A stretch of DNA of 64,000 nucleotides from Sphingomonas phyllosphaerae FA2 (GTDB lineage Bacteria; Pseudomonadota; Alphaproteobacteria; Sphingomonadales; Sphingomonadaceae), in assembly GCF_000427645.1 (NCBI RefSeq), contig NZ_KE386571.1, forward strand, positions 3,334,395 through 3,398,394. Direction: 5' to 3'. The position numbers and the translations under genes are program-made. Position 1 is the stretch's first letter. Each line of letters begins with the position of its first letter. Of this stretch, positions 1 to 9,028 are shown in pieces. The notes under the pieces were generated by a model. It was not told the DNA's origin. It ran no database searches and saw only the letters and a list, made by a program, of their open reading frames with translations.

Positions 1-1632
1 CGCGAGCAGCGTCAGCGTCGGGTTGGCGAAGCTGGAGGTCGGGAAGCTCGCCGCGCCAGCGATGAAGACGCCGCGCGTGCCGAACAGTTCGGCATTGGCG
101 TCGCACACGCCGTCAGTGGCAGTGTCCGCCATGCGCGCGGTACCGATATGATGGCCACCGACCGGCACCGGATGGTCGCTCCATGCCTGCGCTTCCTCGT
201 CGTTGAGCGTGATCGTCGCCGCGCCGCTGCGGTTCACCGCCGCCGCGATTACGCGCACGCCCGCGATCATTCGCGCGCGGTCCGCCGCGGTGCAGCGCCA
301 GTCGATGATCGCGCGGCGCATGCCCGCGCCGTCGATTTCGTTGCCAAGCATCACGCGGCTGTCGCGGTGTGGCTCCTGCTCGCCGTTGAGGTCGAGCGGG
401 TAGACGCCGCCCGGCTCGGCGAGCAGCACGCTGGGCAGCTTGCGCTGCGCGAGGATGCGGCGGCGCGTCCAGTCGAGCGCGAAGCCCGCCAGCCGCGGCG
501 CGCCGAGCAGCACGTTGCGGAAATGCGCGGCATGGAACGACGCCGAGGAGCCTCCGCGCTGCGCCCGCGCGTCATGCTCCAGCGCGGTCATCTTGCGCGC
601 ATATTCGGGGACGATCATGTTCTTGGCGAGGTACATCGCCGACAGCACCGGGTGGCGGTGCGCCGGATCGACGATGCTGGGATGTGCGGGGCGCAGCACC
701 ATGTTCGCCAGCCGCTCGCGACGCTGCGCCTCGGGCGACAGCCATAGATAGCGGCGGCAATAGACGCCGTCGTGCGAGCGGAAATAGTCGAAGCGGTCGT
801 GCCCGGCGGGCGGGTGGAAGGCGATCGTGCCGAGCGTGCCCTCCAGATGGCATTGGTAATAACGGCCGACCAGATTGTGCTCGTTACCGAGCCCGCAGGC
901 GCGCGCCTCGTCGCTGGCGAGCAGCAGCCGCGCGGTCTCGATCCCGCCCGCGGCGATCACGACGCGCGGTGCGGCGACCGTCACCTTCGCGCCATCGGGC
1001 AGGCGGAGGCGGACGCCGCTGGCGACCGCGCCGTCGCTGGCGGTGAGGATCTGGTCGACGGGCGCGTTGGTGAGGACGCGCAGCCGGGGCGCGGCGGCCA
1101 GCCGCTTGCGATACCAGCCGCCGAAATCGGTTGGGTGGCTGAAGCGCTCGACGCGCTCGGTGATCGCATCGTCGCCGGTGCCGGGGAGCGCGGGTTCGCG
1201 CTCGCGCGGGTCGGCGGCGGCGGCGGTGACGTCGAGCGCGCCCGCCTCGGCCAGCTCCATCGCCTGCGGATAGTAGCGCGCGATCTCTTCGTGCGCGATC
1301 GGCCAGCGTGCGGCGGGCATCCACTCGCGCGTCTCGAAGTCGATGGGATCGAACGGGATGCAGCGCCCGCCCCACACCGCGCTGGTGCCGCCGAACTGGC
1401 GGCGGCGGTACATCTCGCCGGGTGAGTGCGACGCGGGAGAGACCGACTGCGCGCGCAGGAAGTCCTGCCCGGCCTTGTCGAATTTGTCGCCGCCTGCCTC
1501 GACCAGCACGACGTTCCAGCCGGCATCTTCCAGCGTCAGCGCGAGCGTGATCCCGGCCGGGCCGGCGCCGACGATCACCAGATCGGTCTCGATCCGCGCG
1601 GGCAGTGCGGCGCGGCGCGCGCCGACGATCAT
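1..1632 (-). CDS. GMC family oxidoreductase (3' end beyond window)
   Basis: The product is an FAD-dependent glucose-methanol-choline type oxidoreductase. 544 codons are visible and the C-terminal end runs off the left edge. The dinucleotide-binding motif GAGPAG lies at residues 22-27, followed by an acidic strand end (VLVEAGG). Near the window edge are the family's HHIGTARM segment and an ANPTLTLLA segment, which carry the catalytic His and Asn region. The ATG at 1632 overlaps the stop of the aldo/keto reductase as ATGA, so translation is probably coupled. It is the last visible gene of a five-gene run that includes a glycosyltransferase and a GH16 enzyme. The substrate is unknown; oxidation of a sugar or polyol linked to the polysaccharide is inference. 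Confidence 0.9.
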   Translation of the reverse strand, partial: MIVGARRAALPARIETDLVIVGAGPAGITLALTLEDAGWNVVLVEAGGDKFDKAGQDFLRAQSVSPASHSPGEMYRRRQFGGTSAVWGGRCIPFDPIDFETREWMPAARWPIAHEEIARYYPQAMELAEAGALDVTAAAADPREREPALPGTGDDAITERVERFSHPTDFGGWYRKRLAAAPRLRVLTNAPVDQILTASDGAVASGVRLRLPDGAKVTVAAPRVVIAAGGIETARLLLASDEARACGLGNEHNLVGRYYQCHLEGTLGTIAFHPPAGHDRFDYFRSHDGVYCRRYLWLSPEAQRRERLANMVLRPAHPSIVDPAHRHPVLSAMYLAKNMIVPEYARKMTALEHDARAQRGGSSASFHAAHFRNVLLGAPRLAGFALDWTRRRILAQRKLPSVLLAEPGGVYPLDLNGEQEPHRDSRVMLGNEIDGAGMRRAIIDWRCTAADRARMIAGVRVIAAAVNRSGAATITLNDEEAQAWSDHPVPVGGHHIGTARMADTATDGVCDANAELFGTRGVFIAGAASFPTSSFANPTLTLLA

Positions 1633-2441
1633 CGTGCCGACCCGCGCGCGATTGCGGCGAGCGCGCGCAGATGTTCGGGCTTGCCGGTCCCGACCACAGT
1701 GCAGTCGACGGTGGGATGCGCGATCGCGCGCGCCACCGCCTGTGCGGGGGTGAGGCCGGGTTGCAGCGTCACCACCTCGCGCGCGAGCACGAGATGCCCA
1801 CGCGCGCGGATCAGGTCGGCGCGCTTGCCGAGCGCGGTGAGCACGTCCCACGGCAGCTCCAGCACGTCATAACCGGGCTGGTCGAGCGCGGCGTCGAGCG
1901 TCGCGAGATCGTCGCACGACACGCCGATCCGCAACGCCTTGCCGCTGGCGCGCGCGGCGACCAGCGCCAGCGCCAGCTCGGCATCGGCGGCGACATGCGC
2001 GGGCGGGCTGTGGAGCAGGAACGCCTCGACACGGTCGGTGCGCAGCCGCTTGAGCGACGCCTCCAGACTGGCGACGATCGCGCGCGGTCGCCAGTCGGCG
2101 CTGATCGCATCGGAACGCTGCGCAGTGACGGCGTTGCCCGCGCCGCCGCGCCGCGCGAGCACCGCACGGATCAGCGGCTTGGCGGTGCGCAGCAGCCGGT
2201 ATTTGGCGGAGAAGGTCTGTCCGCCCTTGGTGACAACGAACGCCGCGTCGCGCCGCCCGGCGATCGCGCGGCCGATGATCCGCTCGCTGTCGCCCTGGCC
2301 GTAGATGCTGGCGGTGTCGAGGACGGTGACGCCGAGATCGAGCGCGGTGCGCACCAGCCGCTCGCTGTCGGCGGCGGGGGCGGGGTTGGCGAAGGAGCCG
2401 AACTTGCTGCCGCCGAGCCCGAGGCGCGAGACGGCGGTCAC
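1629..2441 (-). CDS. Aldo/keto reductase
   Basis: This is a 270-residue TIM-barrel NAD(P)H-dependent oxidoreductase. The catalytic tetrad of the family can be read: Asp and Tyr in LDTASIYGQGD, Lys in VVTKGG and His in FLLHSPP. The chosen start is the GTG at 2441, which overlaps the GH16 stop as GTGA. A longer open frame runs upstream, but it would lie inside GH16, and the family fold begins at about VSRLGLGGSKFG, just after this GTG. The stop overlaps the GMC oxidoreductase start. A cytoplasmic reductase and a GMC oxidoreductase in one coupled operon may act on the same carbohydrate or polyol; that link is inferred from context only. Confidence 0.88.
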   Translation of the reverse strand: MTAVSRLGLGGSKFGSFANPAPAADSERLVRTALDLGVTVLDTASIYGQGDSERIIGRAIAGRRDAAFVVTKGGQTFSAKYRLLRTAKPLIRAVLARRGGAGNAVTAQRSDAISADWRPRAIVASLEASLKRLRTDRVEAFLLHSPPAHVAADAELALALVAARASGKALRIGVSCDDLATLDAALDQPGYDVLELPWDVLTALGKRADLIRARGHLVLAREVVTLQPGLTPAQAVARAIAHPTVDCTVVGTGKPEHLRALAAIARGSAR

Positions 2442-3316
2442 TGGCCCGCGATCCGGTAGCCGCGCACCCAGTCGATCTTCATTCGCGCCGGCCATTTCTG
2501 ATCGGCGCGCGGCGCGCCCGGCCAGTTGCCGCCGATCGCGAGGTTGAGGAGCATATAGAGCGGCTGGTGATAATCCTTGTTCGGGACGCGGCGCACCGGC
2601 CGGTCGTCGAAATACCAGATCAATTCCCTGGGCGTCACCATCATCCCGTAGGTGTGGAATTGCGACAGAGCGGTGCCGCTCTGCCACGGCATCCCGTCAC
2701 CCTTCTTCTGGTTGTTGGGCAGGTCCGGGAAATAGGTGAAATAGAGTTTGCCGGGTTCGCCGATCGATTCGAACACATCGATTTCGGTCGGGCCGGGCTG
2801 TTGCTGCTTGCCCTGCTTCACCGCCGGCACCGGGAGCAGCCAAAAGGCCGGCCAGATCCCCTTGCCCGACGGGAAGGCGATCCGCGCCTCGACATAGCCA
2901 TAAGTGAAGTGGAACGAGCGTTCGGTGGTGATGAGCCCCGACAGATATGGCAGATGGTTGGTGACCGGATCGGCGCGATACGGGTTGCGCCGGGCGGCGA
3001 TCGTCAGCATGCCGGGCCTCCACTCGAACGCCGACATGCCCTCGGCGGGGTCGCCATAATATTCCAGTTCGCCGTTGGGGACGAGCGTGCGCGGCTCCCA
3101 GCCCTTTTCGGCGCGGGTCGACTGGACGCCGAACCAGTAATTGGTTTTCCAGCGCCCCTTCGGGTTCTTTTCGGCGTGCCAGAAATCGGGCGCGCGGTCG
3201 AACTCCTCGGCGAAGGCGGGGCGTAGCCGCGACCGGTCGAGCGTGCCGCCGCCTTCGGGCGTGGCCGACCAGCCGGCCCAGATCGCCGCCGTGAGCAGCG
3301 CGACGCGCACGATCAT
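2438..3316 (-). CDS. Glycoside hydrolase family 16 protein
   Basis: This is a 292-residue endo-beta-glucanase-type hydrolase. The GH16 catalytic signature EIDVFE lies at residues 178-183 (nucleophile Glu178, acid/base Glu183), preceded by the typical GIWPAFWLLP segment. The N-terminus MIVRVALLTAAIWAGWSA looks like a signal peptide, so the enzyme is probably periplasmic or secreted. The ATG at 3316 overlaps the GT2 stop as ATGA; the longer open frame upstream is a shadow of the GT2 gene. GH16 enzymes such as ExoK of succinoglycan loci trim or depolymerise the exported polymer, and this gene's place in an exopolysaccharide operon suggests a similar role. Confidence 0.92.
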   Translation of the reverse strand: MIVRVALLTAAIWAGWSATPEGGGTLDRSRLRPAFAEEFDRAPDFWHAEKNPKGRWKTNYWFGVQSTRAEKGWEPRTLVPNGELEYYGDPAEGMSAFEWRPGMLTIAARRNPYRADPVTNHLPYLSGLITTERSFHFTYGYVEARIAFPSGKGIWPAFWLLPVPAVKQGKQQQPGPTEIDVFESIGEPGKLYFTYFPDLPNNQKKGDGMPWQSGTALSQFHTYGMMVTPRELIWYFDDRPVRRVPNKDYHQPLYMLLNLAIGGNWPGAPRADQKWPARMKIDWVRGYRIAGQ

Positions 3317-4206
3317 TTCCACACCGAGCCGCCGCATTCGCGGATATAGGCGGCGGTCTGGCGCGAGATCGCCTTGCGCTGCGGCCGGTCGCTGCGTTTG
3401 CGCCAGTCGAGGAATTTGCGCACCGCGCCGGTGACGCTGGCCTGGCCGCGCTGGCGCATCAGCAGATAGGGCGTGAAGAGCGCGGCGTTCACCAGCACCT
3501 CCGGGAAAGGCATCCGGAGATAGCTGATGATATATTTGTTCGCCAGCCGCTGCGTCTGGACGCGCTTCTTGGCGTCGCGCCCGGCGGGATGCTCCAGCTC
3601 CTCGCAGCTGATCGCGGGATCGTAGCGGATCCGCCAGCCGGCATCGATGATCCGGTACGACAGCTCGATCTCCTCCAGCCCATAGAAGAAGTCGGGCAGG
3701 AAGCCGCCGACCTCGCGCACGCAGGCGGTGCGGAATGCCACGCACCCGCCGACGAAGCGGAAGGTGAGGAAGGTGCTCGTCAGGTCGACGTCCTTGCGGG
3801 TGTGCGGGATCAGGTCGACCCGGCGGCGGGTTTCGCCGCGGACGTGCTTGCGAACCGTGATCGCGCCGAGGCGATCGTCCTCATCGAAGCGCGCGACGAA
3901 CAGGTCGAGCATCTCCGGCGTTTCGACCAGCACGTCATCGTCGAGCAGCACGACGATCTCGCCGCGCGCCGCGTCGAAGCCGTCGTTGCGCGCATGGACG
4001 CCCTTGTTGAACCCTGAGAACAGATACTGGCGGTGCGGGAACGGATCGAGCAGCGCCTCGCGCGTGCCGCGCTCGGTATTGTTGTCGACGAGGATCAACT
4101 CGTAATCGTCACGCGGGCCAAGGCACTCGTGGAGCCGCGTCAGCGTGTCGGCGAGGATCTGGTCGCGGGCATAGGTGAGCACCACGACGGAAAAGTGGAT
4201 CGTCAT
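3313..4206 (-). CDS. Glycosyltransferase family 2
   Basis: This is a 297-residue GT-A fold transferase. It begins HFSVVVLTYARDQ, has the metal-binding acidic triplet in VVLLDDDVLVE (residues 89-91) and a GLEEIELSYRI segment matching the downstream acidic motif. No membrane anchor is evident until a weak hydrophobic stretch near the C-terminus. The start ATG at 4206 overlaps the stop of the flippase-like gene (ATGA), and its own stop overlaps GH16. It probably adds one sugar to the lipid-linked repeat unit at the inner face of the cytoplasmic membrane. Donor and acceptor cannot be read from sequence. Confidence 0.9.
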   Translation of the reverse strand: MTIHFSVVVLTYARDQILADTLTRLHECLGPRDDYELILVDNNTERGTREALLDPFPHRQYLFSGFNKGVHARNDGFDAARGEIVVLLDDDVLVETPEMLDLFVARFDEDDRLGAITVRKHVRGETRRRVDLIPHTRKDVDLTSTFLTFRFVGGCVAFRTACVREVGGFLPDFFYGLEEIELSYRIIDAGWRIRYDPAISCEELEHPAGRDAKKRVQTQRLANKYIISYLRMPFPEVLVNAALFTPYLLMRQRGQASVTGAVRKFLDWRKRSDRPQRKAISRQTAAYIRECGGSVWK

Positions 4207-5501
4207 GCCATTGGCTCCGACAGCGCGAGGCGGGTGAGGGCGTGGCGCTCGGCGATGGTGAGCAGCACGATATTGGCGAGCTGGCTGACCGCGATCGCGA
4301 TCGCCATGCCGGGGATGCCGTGCGGGATCGCGAGCACCAGCGCGGCGAGCGTCACCAGCGCGGTGGCGGCACGGGTGACGAACATCGTGCGGCTGGCGCG
4401 CAGCACGATCAGCAACGTTTCCGACGGCTGGTTGAGGCAGAACAGGAAGAAGGCCGCGCACAGCAGCTGCACATTCTGTTCGACGCCGGCGTACTGGCCG
4501 TGGAAGACCAGCGCGATCAGCGGGTGCGCGAAGAGCGCGACCAGCGCGAGATAGCCGCCGGTCAGCAGGATCAACGTGCGGCGGGTGTTGCCGATCGCAC
4601 GGCGCAGCCCGGGGCCGCCATCCTTGGCGAGCGCGGCGGCGGCGCGCGGCTTGTCGGTCGAATCGATCGCCGAGACGATGCTGACCGCCGGATTGGTGAG
4701 CGTGCGCGCCGCGGTGAACACCGCCGCCGCGCCGGGGCCGAGCAATGCGCCGATCAGGATCACGACCGTCGCGGTGCTGTAGACGGTGTAAGGGAAGATG
4801 TTGAGCGCGAGCCAGCCCGCGAACCGGCCGTGCGGGGCGAAGCGTTGCCATGCGCGCGCCGCGGCGGGGGCGGCGGGGCGGAGCAGCAGCAGCGCGAACA
4901 GCGTCGCCAGCATGGCGGACACGCCCCAGGCCAGCGCACCCGCGACCGCATCGGGGCGGATGGTGGCGGCGACCAGCGCCCCGCCGATCAGCGCGACGAA
5001 GAACAGCGCCGAGACCAGCGCCGCCAGCCACGCGCGCTCCTGCTTGTAGAACCAGCGGCGGACGAAATCGGCAGCGAGCAGCGGCGGAGTGATCCCCGCG
5101 CCGAGCAGCAGCGGCGCGGCAAGCCAGCGTTGCGCGGGCAGCGCGACCTGCACCAGCGCCGCGATCGCGACCAGCCCGACCGCCAGCACCAGCGCGGCGG
5201 CGACGTTCAGCCACCACCAGTCGGAATGGTATCGGCGATCATCGGCGGCATCGCCATGCTCGCGATGCTCGGTCACGTAGGGCAGGGTGATGAGCGAGCG
5301 GTGGAAGCCCGCGACGAAATAATAGGCGCCGATCGCGACGCCGACGGCGCCGAACGCGTCGGGGGCGAGGTGGCGGCCGAGGATCGCGCTGGCGGCGATG
5401 CTCCCCAGCCCCTGGAACCCTTGGTCGGCCAGCGCGAACAATCGCGCCAGCCGCCGGTCGCGGAGCCGCCCGGTCAGGCTCTGGAGAGGGAAAGAGGCCA
5501 T
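4203..5501 (-). CDS. Polysaccharide flippase-like membrane protein (Wzx/MATE type)
   Basis: This 432-residue polytopic membrane protein has many hydrophobic segments of about 20 residues separated by short Arg-rich loops. It resembles the polysaccharide biosynthesis/export (Wzx-like) group. The N-terminal part, with LADQGFQGLGSIAASAILGRHLAPDAFG, matches the first helices of such flippases. It sits between the co-polymerase/kinase (34-base gap) and the GT2 gene (overlap), which fits translocation of lipid-linked repeats. A second flippase lies at 12114-13505, so the window encodes two. Its assignment rests on hydrophobicity and context more than on a strict motif. Confidence 0.8.
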   Translation of the reverse strand: MASFPLQSLTGRLRDRRLARLFALADQGFQGLGSIAASAILGRHLAPDAFGAVGVAIGAYYFVAGFHRSLITLPYVTEHREHGDAADDRRYHSDWWWLNVAAALVLAVGLVAIAALVQVALPAQRWLAAPLLLGAGITPPLLAADFVRRWFYKQERAWLAALVSALFFVALIGGALVAATIRPDAVAGALAWGVSAMLATLFALLLLRPAAPAAARAWQRFAPHGRFAGWLALNIFPYTVYSTATVVILIGALLGPGAAAVFTAARTLTNPAVSIVSAIDSTDKPRAAAALAKDGGPGLRRAIGNTRRTLILLTGGYLALVALFAHPLIALVFHGQYAGVEQNVQLLCAAFFLFCLNQPSETLLIVLRASRTMFVTRAATALVTLAALVLAIPHGIPGMAIAIAVSQLANIVLLTIAERHALTRLALSEPMA

Positions 5502-5535
5502 CGGGCGGCGCGCTGGTGATCCGGTCGTGGCCGGA

Positions 5536-7653
5536 TCAGGACTGCGCGTAATAGTCCTTCATGTAATCGGCATAGTAGGACGGATCGCCGAAGCCCGACT
5601 GCGCCTGCACCTTCAGGTTGACCATCGTCAGCGCGACGCCGGTCACGCCCGAGCCGACCGAGCTGATCTGGTGCAGCGCGGCGCGCGCGGCGCGGGCCGG
5701 GGTCGAGCGCCAGCGGACCAGCATTGCCAGCGCATCGAAGTGATGCGCGAGCACGCGGGTATCGGCGACCGCGAGCACCGGCGCGGTATCGACCACGACC
5801 AGTTCGTAGCGGCGACGCAGTTCGGCGAGCAGCGCGGTGAATTCCGGCGTCTCGAAGATGTGCGGCGACGTGCCGGCGGTCGGTGCGAGCGGCAGGACGT
5901 CGAGCCCGGTCTGCTCCTCGCGCAGGATCACCTCGTCGAGCGTCGCGGTGCCGGCCAGCACCTCACCCAACCCGAGGCGCGCCTGCGGGGCGAGCGCGAC
6001 CGACACCGAGCGGCGACGCAGATCGGTGTCGAGCAGCAGCGTGCGCGATCCGCCGGTGGCCAGCACGCGCGCGACCGAGGTCGAGGTCGTGGTCTTGCCT
6101 TCCTTGGGCAGCGCCGAGGTGATGCCAAGGATCTTGCCGCCCTGCACCGACGACGCCGCGAAGCTGAGGCTGGTCGCGAGGTTGCGATACGCCTCGGTAT
6201 AGGCGGACAGCGGGTGGAGCAGCGTCGCTTCGGCCGGATCGCTGGTGCGCGGCTTCTCGATCGAGCTGGCCGGGGTCGGCACGCTGTTGAAATAATCGAC
6301 CCCGAGCATCGTCTCGATATCGTCGACCGTATCGAGACCCTGCACCCAACGCTCACGGACATAGGCGATGGCCAGACCGATCGCGAGGCCGAACACCGCG
6401 CCCATGAACAGCAGCACCGGTACGTTCGGCGAGCTGGGGGTCAGCGGCAGCGACGCGGGTGCGGCGATGCGGCTGTCCGGGCGGACGATCGACTGCTGCG
6501 CATTCTGCTGCGTGCTGGTGTTCAGCAACTGCTGATAGGCATCGCGCGCGTTCTGCGCGGTACGCTGCAGATCGGCGAGTTCCACCGACGAGCGCACGTT
6601 GTTGGTCAGACGCGCCTGCGCGGCGGCGAGGCTGGCCTCTAGCGAAGCCGCGGTCGAGCCGGCCGCCTGCGAGGCGTTGCCCGCCGAGCGCGACAGGTCG
6701 CGCATCTCGCCGCTCAACTGCGCGTCGATCGCGTCGAGTTCCTTGCGCGCGTCGGCCAGCGCCGGATAGCGCTCACCATAACGCGACTGGAGCGCGGCGA
6801 CGCGCGCGGCGACCTGCGCGCGCTGCTGGCGCAGCGACGACATGGTCTGCGTGCTGTACGGGCTGTTAGTGCCGCCGCCGACGATCGTCGAGCCGCTGGC
6901 GCTGCTGCGCGCGCGCGCCGCCGCCTCTTCGGCGCGGGCCGAGGCGAGCGCGCCGCGGATCGAGGAGATCTCCTGCTCGGCAGTGACCGAATCCGGCAAG
7001 CCAAGCAGGTTGTTGCGGACGCGGAAGGCGGCGACGGCGGCGTCGGCCTGCTCGACCTTGCGGCGCAGTTCGTCGAGCTGACCGTTCAGGCGTGCATCGA
7101 CGTCCTTGAACTCGGTCGCCTTGCTCGCCAGATCCTCGGCCATGAACGCCTGCGCGAAGGCGTTGGCGACCTGCATCGCCTTCAGCGGGTTCTTGTCGGT
7201 GTAGCTGACCTCGAACAGCGAGGTCGTGCCGACACGCGCCGCGTTCAGGTTCGTCAACAAAGCACCGGCGATCGCCTGCTTGCCGGTCGCGGCGTCGGTC
7301 GCGAAATCCTTCGCGGCCTCACGCAGCTCGGGATCGCGATCCAGCTTGAGCTGATCGACCACGCGGGTCGCAACGGGCAGCGACTTCATCGTCTGCACTT
7401 CGGCATCGATCTTCGCGTCGCGTGCCAGATCCGACAATTGCGGCTGCGGCGCCCCGGCCACCGGGCTTTGCGGCGTATATTCGAGCTGGGCCGAGGCGGA
7501 ATAGCGGCGCGGCAGCACCTTGCTGATCCCCCAGGCGACCACCACCATCCCGACGACACACGCCAGGATGATCGGCAGGTGCCGCTTCAGGCGCGAGAAG
7601 AGGCCGGCCAGATCCTGGCTTTCCTCGGGTCGCACGTTCGTCGCTTCCGCCAT
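5536..7653 (-). CDS. Polysaccharide co-polymerase fused to BY-type tyrosine kinase (Wzc/GumC-like)
   Basis: This is a 705-residue inner-membrane protein. It has an N-terminal Wzz domain with a first membrane segment (IILACVVGMVVVAWGI, about residues 30-46) and a long periplasmic coiled-coil part. A second membrane segment (VPVLLFMGAVFGLAIGLAIAYV) and a cytoplasmic kinase follow. The kinase has a Walker A ALPKEGKTT (Lys520), a Walker A' LLLDTDLRRR and a Walker B LVVVDTAPV. The C-terminus is Tyr-rich (YYADYMKDYYAQS), the usual autophosphorylation cluster. It controls chain length and couples polymerisation to export through the Wza-like protein encoded upstream. The kinase is fused here but separate in the second locus at 35661-37939. 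Confidence 0.93.
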   Translation of the reverse strand: MAEATNVRPEESQDLAGLFSRLKRHLPIILACVVGMVVVAWGISKVLPRRYSASAQLEYTPQSPVAGAPQPQLSDLARDAKIDAEVQTMKSLPVATRVVDQLKLDRDPELREAAKDFATDAATGKQAIAGALLTNLNAARVGTTSLFEVSYTDKNPLKAMQVANAFAQAFMAEDLASKATEFKDVDARLNGQLDELRRKVEQADAAVAAFRVRNNLLGLPDSVTAEQEISSIRGALASARAEEAAARARSSASGSTIVGGGTNSPYSTQTMSSLRQQRAQVAARVAALQSRYGERYPALADARKELDAIDAQLSGEMRDLSRSAGNASQAAGSTAASLEASLAAAQARLTNNVRSSVELADLQRTAQNARDAYQQLLNTSTQQNAQQSIVRPDSRIAAPASLPLTPSSPNVPVLLFMGAVFGLAIGLAIAYVRERWVQGLDTVDDIETMLGVDYFNSVPTPASSIEKPRTSDPAEATLLHPLSAYTEAYRNLATSLSFAASSVQGGKILGITSALPKEGKTTTSTSVARVLATGGSRTLLLDTDLRRRSVSVALAPQARLGLGEVLAGTATLDEVILREEQTGLDVLPLAPTAGTSPHIFETPEFTALLAELRRRYELVVVDTAPVLAVADTRVLAHHFDALAMLVRWRSTPARAARAALHQISSVGSGVTGVALTMVNLKVQAQSGFGDPSYYADYMKDYYAQS

Positions 7654-7685
7654 TGCTTACCCTTTTGTTCTGCCCGCGCCGCGGC

Positions 7686-9020
7686 TCAGCGCCGCAACGT
7701 CAGGCTCAACCCTGCGCGTACTTCGTTGAAGCGTTGCCCAATCTGCGCGCCACGGCTGTCGCGATTGGAATAGTCGATCGACGGCGTCAGCACCATCGAC
7801 CGGTTGAGCGTATACAACGCACTCGCCCCGACATGGAACAACGTGTCGTCGCGGTCGATGCGCGAGAAATCGTCCTTCTCCACGTCGGCACGGCCGATCA
7901 GGATCAGGTTGCGCAGCAATTCGTGATCGATCTCAGCCGACACGCGCGAGGCGACATAGCCGGGCGAGCCGGTGACGATCGCATCGCGCACGTCGCGGCG
8001 TGCCGACAGGCTGATCGTCGTCAGCTCGGTGATGAGATAATCGACCTGCGCGTCAAGCGCGAGCCCGCTGAGATTGCCGACGCCCGCCGTGTCGTAATGG
8101 CGGGTCAGATAACCGACACCCAGCCTGGTGCGGATCAGCGGCGTCACGTCGAACGCCGCGCCGCCGATCACGCGTACTTCGTCGCCGCTGCGATCGAAGT
8201 CGAAGTTGGTGACCCTGTAGTTGTGGAGCGTGTAGATGCCCTGCACGAACAGCGAGGTGACCGGCGACACGTTATATTCGGCGCGCGCGGTTAGCCGGGT
8301 CGCGGTGCGATCCAGATAGTCCTGATCGATCAGCGTACCGTCCAGCGCACGCGTGTCGCTGTAGTTCAGCCGGGTGACGTTGACGTCGCCGATCAATTGC
8401 AGCCGGTTGAACGCATAGGTGCCGCGCAACGATGCGACCTGGCGATCGAGCGGCACCGAGGCGGCGGCGAAGCGCGGAAAGTCGCCCGACAGCTGGGTGA
8501 TGTAGATGCGGTCGGCGTTCACCGCCGCGCGCAGGTTCGAATCGCCGACGATGTCGAGCCGACCATCGACGCCGACGTCGTAGCCGTTCTCGTTCTTGAT
8601 CGAATAATCGAGATAGCGGCGGAACGTGCCGCGGGCGTGCGCCTGCAATTGATGCCGCGACCAGTCGCTGCGCGCGTCGATCCGCGGCGCGACCGTCGCA
8701 TAGACGTCCGAATTGGTGTCGGTGGTCGCGCCGAAGACGTTGTTGGTCGCGTTGGCGGCCAGCTCGATCTGTGGGAAGACCAGAAACGCGCCGGCATGGA
8801 CCCCGAGCGCGTCCACTTCGGGGTGCGGACGCTGTAGCACCGTGACGCGATCGGTTTGCGGCAGGTCGAACGGGATGCCGGTGTCGAGCACCGAACGGGT
8901 AGTCTGCGCCTGCGCGGCGGACATGCCCGCGGCGAGCATCGACACCGCTGCCAGCAGTCGCGACGCGACGACGCGATGCCGTCGCGACGGACGGGCAGGG
9001 GCAGGCCGGACGTGGGTCAT
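7686..9020 (-). CDS. Outer-membrane beta-barrel protein of exopolysaccharide locus
   Basis: This 444-residue protein has a signal peptide (residues about 18-39, ending AAQAQ) and then alternating hydrophobic/polar strands typical of a large beta-barrel. It ends in LTLRR with aromatic and leucine-rich strands before it. It resembles the barrel proteins that accompany Wza/Wzc pairs in sphingomonad and related polysaccharide loci. It lies between wza-like and wzc-like genes on the same strand with gaps of 8 and 32 bases, so one transcript is likely. A role in moving polymer across the outer membrane, or in attaching it to the surface, is inferred from position. An equivalent gene is at 37936-39165. 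Confidence 0.82.
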   Translation of the reverse strand: MTHVRPAPARPSRRHRVVASRLLAAVSMLAAGMSAAQAQTTRSVLDTGIPFDLPQTDRVTVLQRPHPEVDALGVHAGAFLVFPQIELAANATNNVFGATTDTNSDVYATVAPRIDARSDWSRHQLQAHARGTFRRYLDYSIKNENGYDVGVDGRLDIVGDSNLRAAVNADRIYITQLSGDFPRFAAASVPLDRQVASLRGTYAFNRLQLIGDVNVTRLNYSDTRALDGTLIDQDYLDRTATRLTARAEYNVSPVTSLFVQGIYTLHNYRVTNFDFDRSGDEVRVIGGAAFDVTPLIRTRLGVGYLTRHYDTAGVGNLSGLALDAQVDYLITELTTISLSARRDVRDAIVTGSPGYVASRVSAEIDHELLRNLILIGRADVEKDDFSRIDRDDTLFHVGASALYTLNRSMVLTPSIDYSNRDSRGAQIGQRFNEVRAGLSLTLRR

Positions 9021-9028
9021 CGCCGAGA

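Noticed and set aside
4207..5217. N-terminal extension of the GT2 frame across the flippase gene
   Set aside because: GT2 proteins start at the HFSVVVLTY strand, and the ATG there overlaps the previous stop as ATGA.
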